From the NCBI GenBank assembly GCA_002239005.1, contig MPNL01000007.1, forward strand, positions 30,735 to 94,734: 64,000 bases of DNA. The letters are read 5' to 3'. A program made the position numbers and the translations under genes. This DNA comes from Truepera sp. bin119 (GTDB lineage Bacteria; Deinococcota; Deinococci; Deinococcales; Trueperaceae). Positions 28,901 through 36,030 of the stretch are shown here, piece after piece (positions within the stretch are counted from its first letter, which is position 1; every line of letters begins with the position of its first letter). Below the pieces are notes generated by a model. The model was not told the DNA's origin and did no database searches. It was given only the letters and a program-made list of their open reading frames with translations.

Positions 28901-29541
28901 ACCTCGTCGTCGCGAGCGAGCTTGTCCAGACGAGCAATGGCGAGGTCGGTCTCGTAGAACCAGTTGCCGGTCCGAGCCGTTTCGAGCTTGTCGTTGGTCA
29001 GGATCTCGAAGGGTAGCTGGAAGCGGCGATAGAGCTCATCCTGCCACTGTTCGGCGAGGCTGCCGGGGCAGACAACCAAGCATCGCTGCAGATCTCCTCG
29101 GGCGATCAGTTCCTTGATGAGCAGCCCTGCCATGATCGTCTTGCCGGCGCCTGGGTCATCGGCGAGTAGGAAGCGAAGGGGTTGCCGGGGCAGCATCGCT
29201 TCGTAGACGGCGGTGATCTGATGCGGCAGCGGCTCGACATCTGAGGTGTGAACAGCGAGCACCGGGTCGAAGAGGTGGGCGAGGTGGATCCGCTGGGCCT
29301 CGGAGACGAGTCGGAAGAGCGCGCCATCGCCATCAAAGCTCCACGGCCGGCCGACCTCGACGAGCTCGAGTCGGGATTCGTCGTCACGGAAAAACAGGTC
29401 TTGGTCGAGCTTTCCGGTAGGCGTCTTGTAGGTGACCTCGAGCCCTTCGGTTCCCAGCCACTTCACGCTGATAACCGTTACCAAGCTGTTCGGCAGAACT
29501 CCCTGCACTGTCGCATTGGGCTTGAGGTCTTCCAACTTCAT
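25966..29541 (-). CDS. SNF2-family helicase with C-terminal DUF3883, 1191 aa
   Basis: First gene of the five-gene operon. Walker A is DDPGAGKTIMAGLLIKEL (about residue 125), the DEAH-type box is VVCDEAHKM, then LMTATPHSG, and the second RecA lobe has VATDAAGEGINLQ and QRFGRIHRIGQ. Near the C-terminus GYDIESRVPD...FIEVKGR is the DUF3883 nuclease-like PD-(D/E)xK block. It probably translocates on DNA and may carry the nuclease. ATG 29,541 has GGAG eight bases upstream. Confidence 0.9.
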   Translation of the reverse strand: MKLEDLKPNATVQGVLPNSLVTVISVKWLGTEGLEVTYKTPTGKLDQDLFFRDDESRLELVEVGRPWSFDGDGALFRLVSEAQRIHLAHLFDPVLAVHTSDVEPLPHQITAVYEAMLPRQPLRFLLADDPGAGKTIMAGLLIKELIARGDLQRCLVVCPGSLAEQWQDELYRRFQLPFEILTNDKLETARTGNWFYETDLAIARLDKLARDDEVQQKLQAPDCRWDLVVCDEAHKMSATFFSSEIRYTKRYRLGQLLSTLTRHFLLMTATPHSGKEEDFQLFMALIDGDRFEGRFRDGVHKADVSDLMRRMVKEKLLRFDGTPLFPERRADTVSYQLSEPEARLYKAVTDYVREEFNRAEALENDKRAGTVGFALTILQRRLASSPEAIYRSLRRRRERLESRLREFEVLQRGSQTGIGFVSALELDPDDLEDLDEAPEDEVEEAEKEVLDQATAAKSIAELKAEIATLTGLERLAHSVLRSGADTKWRGLAGLLDRIFSASGAAVQSAEPETRPGEGETPGPTSSPHQKLVLFTEHRDTLNYLQRRITTLLGREEAVALLHGGMGREERLKAQEAFRHDPLVQVLVATDAAGEGINLQRAHLMVNYDLPWNPNRLEQRFGRIHRIGQTEVCHLWNLVATETREGDVYHKLLEKLEQARQSLGGKVFDVLGKLHFEGRPLRELLIEAIRYGEQPEVRARLTTAVDDALDHGKFRDLLEERALARDTMDLSQVHSIRAEMERAEARRLQPHYIESFFREAFRRLGGVTRQREARRYEITRVPAAVRNRDRLIGLREPVLPRYERIAFEKSLIAPQGKPRAAFICPGHPLLDAVIDLTLERNRDLLRRGAALVDERDQGTKPRMLFYLEHAIRDASLMRSGERRTISKRMLYVELGTDGVTRHLHYAPYLDYRPLADDEPDLEQILERPECAWIDRGMEERVESYAVAEVVPEHLAEVREAKLDLITKTEVAVKDRLTKEINHWDHQAEQLKLKERAGKAGARLNSGEARRRADDLQGRLQRRLEELKREAQISPLPPVVLGGLLVVPRGLIDAMTGREPEGTRTAIDTQEAAAHAREIIMEVERGLGYEPTDKEFERLGYDIESRVPDTGKLRFIEVKGRVSGAETITVTRNEILYSLNKPEDYILGIVEFLDGDGHQVHYLREPFRREPDFGANSVNYDFEELLARAGEPS

Positions 29542-29752
29542 CTACTGTTCTCCTGCCTTGGTCGCCGTATCGACCCGCTGGCCTAGGGTCACCTACTGAC
29601 GCTGCGGGTATTCCGATTGCCACTGTATCTAACCGTACGGCAAGGTGGTGAAGCCCCTCGCGCTGGACGCCATCGGTGAATAGCGATCAGACTTTCCCGT
29701 GGCATAGACGACGACCAAGCGTGCTCTGTGGTCGAAGAGGTAACCCCTTCTA

Positions 29753-30085
29753 TCACCGGTACAGGCTCTTCTCCAGTGCTTGCACGATCCAGCTATTCAG
29801 GCTCAGACCACTCTCTGCTGCTGAGCGCGCAACGCGTTGATGTAGGTCTGGCCCGAGACGAACGTTGAGCTTACCAGAGAAAGGCTTCCTGGGTTCGATA
29901 CCATCTTCCTCGCAGGACTTCAGGTATTCGTCAATAGACCGGTGGAACTCGCGCCGAATCCCTTCGACATCGGTTGCTTCAAAAGTGGCGATCGGATAGG
30001 CACCACTGTTGATGACCCGTCCATGAAGGCGTCCCACAGAATCGTCAAATTCGACTTCGGCGGCGTATCCCTTGTATTCCATCAT
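29753..30085 (-). CDS. hicB: HicB-type antitoxin, 110 aa
   Basis: The N-terminal degenerate RNase-H fold (YKGYAAEVEFDDSVGRLHGRV, TFEATDVEGIRREFHRSIDEYL) is followed by a ribbon-helix-helix (GKLNVRLGPDLHQRVARSAA, SGLSLNSWIVQALE). The frame is open further upstream, but tandem ATGs at 30,085/30,082 match the family start. The ATG at 30,085 overlaps the hicA stop (ATGA). It should bind HicA and repress the pair. Confidence 0.9.
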   Translation of the reverse strand: MMEYKGYAAEVEFDDSVGRLHGRVINSGAYPIATFEATDVEGIRREFHRSIDEYLKSCEEDGIEPRKPFSGKLNVRLGPDLHQRVARSAAESGLSLNSWIVQALEKSLYR

Positions 30086-30303
30086 GGCTTTACTCCTACA
30101 GCTTTGAGGAACGCGGCGATGTCGCGCACCGTTGCCCTCCCAGTCTCTGTCTCTGGATGGGGCTGGTGAACCACCATCCGCTCCCTTCCCTTCTTCAGAA
30201 GCACACGCGACCCCGAGCGCTGAGAGACCTCCACACCTGCTGCCTTCAGCATGGCGACGATATCCGACCATCGGATGCCTGTTGGCGTCGGCCTCTTAAA
30301 CAT
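30082..30303 (-). CDS. hicA: HicA-type mRNA interferase toxin, 73 aa
   Basis: Small dsRBD-like toxin. SDIVAMLKAAGVEVSQRSGS, then HVLLKK-like (here RVLLKKG), MVVHQPHPETETGRATVRDI carry the usual pattern; the catalytic His is in VVHQPHP. Start ATG 30,303. It is upstream of hicB, as is usual. Confidence 0.9.
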   Translation of the reverse strand: MFKRPTPTGIRWSDIVAMLKAAGVEVSQRSGSRVLLKKGRERMVVHQPHPETETGRATVRDIAAFLKAVGVKP

Positions 30304-30349
30304 ACTCTCCAGGGTGCGTCGGTGCTTCGATTGAATGGCAAGCTATATG

Positions 30350-30365
30350 GTACTAAATCAAGTAC
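30350..30365. promoter_or_regulatory. Inverted repeat, candidate hicAB operator
   Basis: GTACT-AAATCA-AGTAC, about 47 bp upstream of hicA. RHH-type HicB proteins bind such short palindromes; the link is inferred. Confidence 0.4.
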
Positions 30366-30664
30366 TATTACACAAGTGATCGTTACTCCTCATTTCTGAC
30401 ATGTCCTCTTAAACCTTCTTTCCGTGCCATTTTGCGTCAAGAGGGAGGAGTTCATGGCACGGACGGCAGCAAAGGTTGGAGGGGATCCGGAGCTCTGACG
30501 AAGTCACCCTCGTCCATCCTTGGGAACAGGGACCCAGCGCTGTCGTAGGTGTCGGGCTCGCTGGTGAGAGTTCGGCAGGTTTTGTGCTGCGAAACTGGTG
30601 TCGCGGTCGCTTGCGTCTTGGCCCAGCCTTTACCATATGCCGTTTATATCTTTTGTAACGTTCA

Positions 30665-30693
30665 TTGTATTTGTAGCGCTTGTGTGTTATATG
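30665..30693 (+). promoter_or_regulatory. Promoter of the HTH-PIN-CBASS operon
   Basis: TTGTAT (30,665-30,670), 17 bases, TATATG (30,688-30,693), 24 bases before ATG 30,718. Overlapping TTTGTARCG direct repeats suggest an operator, perhaps for the HTH protein encoded first. Confidence 0.45.
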
Positions 30694-30717
30694 TTGTTTG
30701 TAGAAAGGAGAGCGGAC

Positions 30718-31182
30718 ATGGCGAGTGCAGTGATGCAATTTGCGACAGGTATCCCCGGACCGCGCGAGGCGAGCCTTGCTCAAGCTTCAGCGCAGGCGCT
30801 GGCACGCAAGCTCATAGGACACACCGACACGGTCTCGATCCGTTTTGCAGAGGATGCGCGTGAGACTATCGAACTGCCGTTCGCAGCGGTGCGCCTGCTG
30901 ATCGGCCTGCTCAATGAGATGGCTGAAGGCAATGCCGTTTCGCTCATCCCCACAAATGCTGAGTTGACAACGCAGCAGGCCGCCGATCTCATCAATGTAT
31001 CGCGCGGTTTCCTGGTGAAACTGCTCGATAGCAAGGAGATCCCCCACCGTAAAGTCGGCACGCATCGGAGAGTCTTGTTCAGTGATTTGAAGGCCTACGA
31101 AGAGCGGACTAAGCGGGCGCGTTCGGCCGCCCTGGACAAGCTTACAGAAGAGAGCCAATCGCTGGGGATTGGATACGAATAG
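30718..31182 (+). CDS. Excisionase-type HTH protein, antitoxin-like, 154 aa
   Basis: The C-terminal half has a MerR/excisionase HTH: LTTQQAADLINVSRGFLVKL, then EIPHRKVGTHRRVLFSDLKA. The N-terminal half is uncharacterised (SIRFAEDARETIELPFAAV). ATG 30,718 has AAAGGAG; upstream in-frame codons would add an odd hydrophobic extension. It is eight bases from the PIN gene, the arrangement of HTH/PIN toxin-antitoxin pairs, and it heads the CBASS operon. Confidence 0.82.
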   Translation: MASAVMQFATGIPGPREASLAQASAQALARKLIGHTDTVSIRFAEDARETIELPFAAVRLLIGLLNEMAEGNAVSLIPTNAELTTQQAADLINVSRGFLVKLLDSKEIPHRKVGTHRRVLFSDLKAYEERTKRARSAALDKLTEESQSLGIGYE

Positions 31183-31190
31183 GATGATGG

Positions 31191-31757
31191 ATGGCGTTTA
31201 CGGCGCTGTTTGATGCGAACGTGCTTTACCCGGCACCGTTGCGTGATCTACTTCTGCAGCTTGCAGTGACAAAGCTGTTTCGGGCGCGGTGGACGGACGC
31301 CATCCATGACGAGTGGACGCGCGCGGCAGTTCGGAACTGGCCTGATGTAGAACTTGCGAAATGGGCGAGCTTGCGCAAGCTTATGGATGCCCATGCAGAA
31401 GACTGCCTAGTGACGGGCTTCAAGCCGTTGATCGATATTCTGGACCTGCCTGATCCGAACGACCGACATATCGTGGCGGCGGCGGTCAAGGGGCGTGCCG
31501 ACGTTATCGTCACCTTCAATCTCAAACATTTCCCTGCTGATACCTTGAACGCCTACGACATTGATGTGCAACACCCGGACGTGTTCATTCGACATTTGAT
31601 CGATCTGCATCCAGCTGCGGTCGTAGCTGCTGCCAGAACAGTTCGCGGGCGGCTTAGGAGACCGCCCAAGACGGTTGAGGAGTATCTGAAGACGCTCGAA
31701 CGTCAGGGGCTCGTGGCCACCGTATCGGCGTTGCGCGCTTACGAGGAGGTGCTCTGA
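31191..31757 (+). CDS. PIN-domain protein, toxin-like, 188 aa
   Basis: FTALFDANVLYPAPLRDLLL carries the first PIN aspartate, then a second acidic residue in WTDAIHDEW, and DPNDRHIVAAAVKGRADVIVTFNLKHFP holds the last acidic cluster with the family T.N. motif. A metal-dependent RNase is expected. Its TGA overlaps the ATG of the CD-NTase gene (TGATG), so the toxin-like gene is translationally coupled to CBASS. Confidence 0.85.
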   Translation: MAFTALFDANVLYPAPLRDLLLQLAVTKLFRARWTDAIHDEWTRAAVRNWPDVELAKWASLRKLMDAHAEDCLVTGFKPLIDILDLPDPNDRHIVAAAVKGRADVIVTFNLKHFPADTLNAYDIDVQHPDVFIRHLIDLHPAAVVAAARTVRGRLRRPPKTVEEYLKTLERQGLVATVSALRAYEEVL

Positions 31758-32707
31758 TGGGGCTTACAAACAAGCAGCTTCGCTACTTCGACGTCAATGT
31801 GCTCCGTCTCGAGAAGGAAAAGCGCACGCAGTACCACGGGCAGGTCGATCGTCTCATCAAGACGCTAAATGCGGGCCTTAAGGAGAACGACGGCATCATC
31901 GTGAAGCGTGCGGTTAAAGCCGGCTCCTTCGCCAAACACACGATCCTTCGTAAGGCAGTGGATAGAAATATTGATGTCGACGTGGTGTTCTATATCTCCG
32001 GTCGTAGCGTTGATGACGCGTCGCTCAAAAGCCTGAGCGATGAAATCTTCGACATCCTGTCGGGAATGTATCCGAACAAGTCGATCGAAGACTTCGAACT
32101 CGGGCGGAAGACCGCGACGGTCACCTTCGTCGGATCCGGCATTAGTGTCGATGTTGTCCCTGTGATCGAGGACGAAGGTAAGCCCGGTTATGGATGGCAG
32201 TTCGATCCAGACGATGATTCTGTCACCGAGACTTGCGCGCCCTGTCAGATTCAGTTCGTGAGAGACAGGAAGGCTGTCGATGCGGATTTCCGGACGCTTG
32301 TCCGGCTTGCCAAGCTATGGCGGACATTCAACGAAGTCGATGCACTGAAGTCGTTCATGATCGAGTTGATCATGGCACATGTGCTTGATGTTGAAGGCGT
32401 CGACGGCTCCATCCAATATCGTTTCTTGAGGTTCCTGCTCTACATCGCGCAGTCGCAGCTTCTGAAGATTATTAGCTTTCCAGAAAATACGCCGCCTTTG
32501 CCCGATTTCGCCGACCCGGTGGTGATCGTTGATCCAGTCTGTTCGGCGAACAATGTCGCCGCCCGCATGTCCGAGTCGGAACGTGCCGGGGTCGTGGACG
32601 CTGCCCATACGTCCTGGGAGGCGGCTACGTTCGCATCAACTCAATCTGATCACAGCATCTGGAAGGAAGAGATATTCGGGCCGCGCTTCAGAGTGGAGGA
32701 CGATTGA
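31757..32707 (+). CDS. CBASS CD-NTase (cyclic oligonucleotide synthase), 316 aa
   Basis: Nucleotidyltransferase of the OAS/CD-NTase superfamily. The GS motif is at residues 56-57 (KAGSFAKHT), the metal-binding Asp pair at 73/75 (NIDVDVVFY), and the third Asp at 132 (ISVDVVPV). The C-terminal helical domain follows (VRLAKLWRTFNEVDALKSF). On phage attack it should make a cyclic di- or trinucleotide. Coupling to HORMA and TRIP13 genes shows a type III CBASS. The nucleotide product cannot be read from sequence. Confidence 0.92.
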   Translation: MGLTNKQLRYFDVNVLRLEKEKRTQYHGQVDRLIKTLNAGLKENDGIIVKRAVKAGSFAKHTILRKAVDRNIDVDVVFYISGRSVDDASLKSLSDEIFDILSGMYPNKSIEDFELGRKTATVTFVGSGISVDVVPVIEDEGKPGYGWQFDPDDDSVTETCAPCQIQFVRDRKAVDADFRTLVRLAKLWRTFNEVDALKSFMIELIMAHVLDVEGVDGSIQYRFLRFLLYIAQSQLLKIISFPENTPPLPDFADPVVIVDPVCSANNVAARMSESERAGVVDAAHTSWEAATFASTQSDHSIWKEEIFGPRFRVEDD

Positions 32708-33204
32708 TGGCGCTGACCGCAACAACCACAGAGACCTACAGCTGGACCGAAACGGATATCGAGCACGTCATGAGTCGGTTCCATGCCGATCTCAAAATGA
32801 TCGCACAGAGCACAGGCACCTGGTCCGAGAAGTTGACGGACGACGTTGCTCACGATGTCGAATATTTGGCGAAACGCGGATATCTGAAGGAGGCGCACGT
32901 CATGCTATTTAGTTACGGCGTAGAAAAGCGGGCGACCGTCTACAAGGTCAACGAGCAGGCCGAGGGTCTGACGTCCAATCGACCGGGCGGGGTGCTTTGG
33001 CCGCGGCTTCCTGACCCGACTTTGGAGATCGTGCTGTCTTATACATCGCGTTATGACACCGCCGCTCGAGAGCGCGTTGCCAGATATCTTAATTGCAATT
33101 GGGTTCCGACTAAGCTCAGCACCAGTCATGTGGCACTGACATTGAGCGCGGGGCGCTCGTACGCCCGAAACGGATGGGGATTGCAGCGAGAGGATTACAG
33201 CTGA
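32707..33204 (+). CDS. Bacterial HORMA-domain protein of CBASS, 165 aa
   Basis: YSWTETDIEHVMSRFHADLK, IAQSTGTWSEKLTDDVAHDV, EYLAKRGYLKEAHVMLFSYG form the HORMA core of CBASS (bacHORMA). In type III CBASS the closed HORMA binds a phage-derived peptide and activates the CD-NTase. ATG 32,707 overlaps the CD-NTase stop (TGATG). Confidence 0.88.
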   Translation: MALTATTTETYSWTETDIEHVMSRFHADLKMIAQSTGTWSEKLTDDVAHDVEYLAKRGYLKEAHVMLFSYGVEKRATVYKVNEQAEGLTSNRPGGVLWPRLPDPTLEIVLSYTSRYDTAARERVARYLNCNWVPTKLSTSHVALTLSAGRSYARNGWGLQREDYS

Positions 33205-34103
33205 TAGACAATATTGAAGTCTTCGAGAGCGAGATATCGCTGCCTGATGCGGCCCTGACCGCTCGGGAGAGTTCGCTCCTCGGGTTCGAGGAGCGCTACG
33301 AGCGAATACGATCTCAACTCGAGCTGCTTCTAAAGCTCGACGATCTGGAGGCCTGGAACAAGACGCACCATAAGGGTGCTTTGTTGTTGGCAGAATTGGT
33401 CGCTAAACAGCACCCGCTTGTTGTCTTTCATGGCGATGTTGGGACTGGCAAGAGTGCTATGGCGGAATGCCTGGCGAATCGGATTATCGCTGAGTTGAGG
33501 GTTGAAGACTGTAAGCTCTACAAACTCAGCAATCGCGTTCGCGGCGACGGCAAAGTTGGCATGATGGGGACGCTTCTCTCAGGCGCTATCAGCAAGGTGG
33601 GAGGTTCGGCGGGAAAACGCCGGCACGCGATCCTGATCATTGATGAAGGCGATTCCCTTGCGGCGACGCGGTCGAGCGATAACATGCACCATGAAGACAA
33701 GGTGGCGGTGAACACGTTGATCCAGGGCATCGATCAGCTCCGCCAATACGGTGGTCGCGTGCTCGTGATCCTGTGTACAAACCGAGCGAATGTTCTGGAT
33801 CCCGCTATTCGTCGCCGCGCTGCGGTCATTGAGGAGTTCAAGCGCCCGAGTCCTGAAGAGCGGCGCAAATTGTTCGAAATGGATCTTGGTGCGCTTTCGT
33901 TCAGCGAAAGTCAATTTGACAAGCTTGTAAAGGCAACCGGAGCGAATAGCGACCAGCCAGATTGGACCTATTCGGACATTCGCACTCGGCTCTATCCGGC
34001 CGCCATCGCACGGGCTTTTCCAGATCGCCCGTTGAGCTTTGATGATCTTCATCATGAAGCGACGCAGCACCTGTCGCCCTCTCCGAGTGTGGAGGATCGC
34101 TAA
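33174..34103 (+). CDS. TRIP13/Pch2-like AAA+ ATPase of CBASS, 309 aa
   Basis: Walker A GDVGTGKS at residues 87-94, Walker B HAILIIDEGDS at about 151-161, and sensor/arginine region VILCTNRANVLDPAIRRRA. TRIP13-type ATPases remodel closed HORMA and switch the CD-NTase off. The start overlaps the HORMA gene by 31 bp; its TAA overlaps the effector ATG (TAATG). Confidence 0.9.
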   Translation: MGIAARGLQLIDNIEVFESEISLPDAALTARESSLLGFEERYERIRSQLELLLKLDDLEAWNKTHHKGALLLAELVAKQHPLVVFHGDVGTGKSAMAECLANRIIAELRVEDCKLYKLSNRVRGDGKVGMMGTLLSGAISKVGGSAGKRRHAILIIDEGDSLAATRSSDNMHHEDKVAVNTLIQGIDQLRQYGGRVLVILCTNRANVLDPAIRRRAAVIEEFKRPSPEERRKLFEMDLGALSFSESQFDKLVKATGANSDQPDWTYSDIRTRLYPAAIARAFPDRPLSFDDLHHEATQHLSPSPSVEDR

Positions 34104-35149
34104 TGGTTCGCTCCCCTCTGTTCAGTCGCAGGGTTCACATCGCTGGCAGTGTTTCTCAATCAGGACAGATCGCATCCGCGGAGGAGGTTATTGCCGCGCG
34201 CGCCTTTCTTGCCGAGTTAGTTGGAGAACTTGTGAGGCGCGGAGCCAACTTTGTTATTCCAGTCGATGCCAAAAAGATACGACCAGATGGACTAGAGATC
34301 ACATTCGATTGGCTTGTGTGGAAAGCACTGAGTGAAAATCTCGCGAATCGTCCCGAGGGATCACGCGACCCGTTAGCGATAGCGGTTCAGCACCACAAGA
34401 CCGAGGGGCAGATTCCGCTTGAGCATGAAGAGTTGTGGGATGATTTGCGTGTAAGTGATCGTGTGTATATCGAAAACGTGGCGCACTGGAATATGGGCAG
34501 CAAACGCATCGAAGCGCAGGCGCGTTGGGGTGATGTCCTGTTGACGCTCGGCGGTGGCGAAGGTGTCCTGCATGCAGCAAACCTTTATCATGAGGCTGGC
34601 AAGCCGGTCGTCCCACTCAATTTTGAGTTGTGCGACCGCGACGAAGGATCTCGGCGCCTGTTTCAGTTGGGTATGTCGCGAGACGGGGCAGAGAAGTTGT
34701 TCCGAACGACAGATCGCAACGCTCACCCCTGGATCAATCGTATCAATTTCACAAACAGAACGTCCCGCACCGAACGCGTTCGCACAGTGATTGATCTACT
34801 CGAAGCATTGGACCGCCCGAAAGCATTTGCTGTACGCCTTCTAAATACCACTCACGCAGACTTTGCTGATGTAGACGGATACTTCGAAACCGTTGTCTCA
34901 CCATTCGTTGGAGACGTTCTCGGCCATGATCTCGTCGTCGTGGATGGGAAGCAGCCGTACGACTATGCACGTGTCGATCAAGAGATTTTCGAGAAGTTGC
35001 ACCGAAGCAGTCTGGTCGTCGCCGATGTTACGGGATCTCGACCGAATTGCTTTCTCGAACTCGGTTATGCTTTGGCAATTACACTCTTAATAGACAAGCC
35101 TACGAATCGTAAGTCTCGCCTAGAAGGGGTCGTATTAGAAAGGAGGTGA
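34103..35149 (+). pseudogene. CBASS effector, 5' part: SLOG-like + deoxyribosyltransferase/TIR-like, interrupted
   Basis: About residues 1-180 resemble a SLOG (STALD/LOG-like) nucleotide-binding domain: RRVHIAGSVSQSGQ and LTLGGGEGVLHAANLYHEAG. About 240-325 resemble a nucleoside deoxyribosyltransferase or TIR-like fold: RSSLVVADVTGSRPNCFLEL then GYALA. After residue 325 the family sequence stops and 23 unrelated residues follow. The missing end (RGAKTMVLAKSGTQHPFDI...) is found at 46,205-46,402 in the same frame. Joined, the protein has 386 residues. As it stands the effector is probably inactive. Confidence 0.85.
35066..35076 (+). repeat. Left copy of 11-bp island-flanking direct repeat (att-like)
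   Basis: TATGCTTTGGC at the point where the effector sequence breaks off. The same 11 bp is at 46,205-46,215, where it resumes. Both lie in the same reading frame (TAT GCT TTG GC). Confidence 0.75.
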
Positions 35150-35153
35150 AAAC

Positions 35154-35264
35154 ATGGAAAGAGTGTGCTCTGTTGGAACCAACAATGACCCGACGTGCCT
35201 TGGGAGACTAGCCGGGTCGTTGTTGGTTGCCGTGCCTTGTCTGGCCATCACTTGCCAGGGCTGA
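35154..35264 (+). CDS. Possible 36-residue ORF preceding pentamer array A1
   Basis: ATG after a strong AGGAGGTG. It reads MERVCSVGTNNDPTCLGRLA, then GSLLVAVPCLAITCQG. The ORF overlaps a 16-bp hairpin and the array, so it may be a leader or may not be translated. The shared strong ribosome-binding site in three such units is the only support. Confidence 0.3.
   Translation: MERVCSVGTNNDPTCLGRLAGSLLVAVPCLAITCQG
35177..35228. repeat. 16-bp hairpin with 20-base loop
   Basis: AACCAACAATGACCCG pairs with CGGGTCGTTGTTGGTT, with one G-T pair. It lies between the ribosome-binding site of the mini-ORF and array A1. No T-run follows, so it is probably an RNA structure rather than a terminator. Confidence 0.6.
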
Positions 35265-35313
35265 TCAAAACGTGCCAACCCATGCCACGTCTGCCATGTT
35301 AGCCACGACAACT
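35229..35313. repeat. Pentamer array A1
   Basis: Dense short motifs of the form NTGCC/TTGTC/ACGCC, such as GTGCCTTGTC, ACTTGCC, ATGCCACGTC and TGCCATG. Spacing is often 5 or 10 bp. Not a CRISPR or an exact tandem repeat. Confidence 0.5.
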
Positions 35314-35372
35314 CTAGGTTAGCACTGCTGTCAAACTCAGTGCGAGAAAACTTACGGAAAGGAGGTGAAGCT

Positions 35373-35516
35373 ATGGATAGAACACAGGTTTTCAGAGGGA
35401 GAAGTAAAGAAAGCGAGATGACACAACGGATTAGGGTTCGCGTCGGATCATCTCTGCTTCCCTCACTTCTGACTCGGCCTGTTTTGTCATGTCAAGCCAA
35501 AACTCACTCGCCGTGA
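35373..35516 (+). CDS. Possible 47-residue ORF with pentamer array A2 in its 3' part
   Basis: ATG after AAAGGAGGTG. It reads MDRTQVFRGRSKESEMTQRI and onward, with no family resemblance. An imperfect long hairpin (arms containing AGAAGT/ACTTCT and GAGATGA/TCATCTC) covers its middle. Translation is uncertain. Confidence 0.3.
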   Translation: MDRTQVFRGRSKESEMTQRIRVRVGSSLLPSLLTRPVLSCQAKTHSP

Positions 35517-35556
35517 CATGCCAAGCCTCGTCAACACATCAGTTTAACTCGTCAAG
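35478..35556. repeat. Pentamer array A2
   Basis: Motifs TTGTC, ATGTC, AAGCC, TCGCC, ATGCC, AAGCC, TCGTC in close order, the same class as A1, B1, B2 and C. Confidence 0.45.
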
Positions 35557-35732
35557 ATCTTAGTGACAATGCTATGGGGTCACGGTCGGGTAGAGGGAGG
35601 AAATGAGCGATTCACATACGGAATGGCTTCATGAGCACGTCACCCACAAATCGCTAGTGAGATCAAACCCACCGACCCCCAAGTCCTCAGGGTTCTCAAC
35701 AGTATCAGAAGAGGAGAAGTGAGCAGATAGAA

Positions 35733-35972
35733 ATGACTGACTCTCAAATAACTGTACTCTCACATGTCCTCCGTATCTTTGTAGACATGGAACGAGAGTC
35801 TAGGGCACGGACCTACATTATCAATCTCACGGATAGAGCAGAAGAGGAAGTCTTAGCTGATTGTGTGGAGGAAGACGAGCATGGTGTCACTTTTCTTTTG
35901 GATGGAGAGGTAGCCCTTCGTGTGGATAGAACTAAGTTCGTCTTCTATAAGGTAGTGAAGCCGACTCAATGA
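35733..35972 (+). CDS. Small hypothetical protein, 79 aa
   Basis: MTDSQITVLSHVLRIFVDME... is an acidic, soluble-looking protein ending EVALRVDRTKFVFYKVVKPT. No family is recognised. A 39-codon ORF with GGGAGGA (35,603-35,722) sits directly upstream. It precedes the nuclease-methylase gene by about 60 bp and may be co-transcribed. Confidence 0.5.
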   Translation: MTDSQITVLSHVLRIFVDMERESRARTYIINLTDRAEEEVLADCVEEDEHGVTFLLDGEVALRVDRTKFVFYKVVKPTQ

Positions 35973-36030
35973 CAGGTATCGGAAGGGAATTTGGATTGGG
36001 ATCACATGCCTAAACCAGTACACCAGTCCA

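Larger units (their letters stand above)
30304..30717. other. Intergenic region between divergent hicA and the CBASS operon
   Basis: No gene is supported. It holds the hicAB operator candidate and, at the right side, three copies of a TTTGTA-type direct repeat (30,652, 30,670, 30,697) around the CBASS-operon promoter. Confidence 0.5.

Noticed and set aside
30409..30783. 124-residue minus-strand ORF with RYK repeats
   Set aside because: The repeats come from TTTGTA-type direct repeats in the CBASS-operon promoter; no ribosome-binding site or domain.
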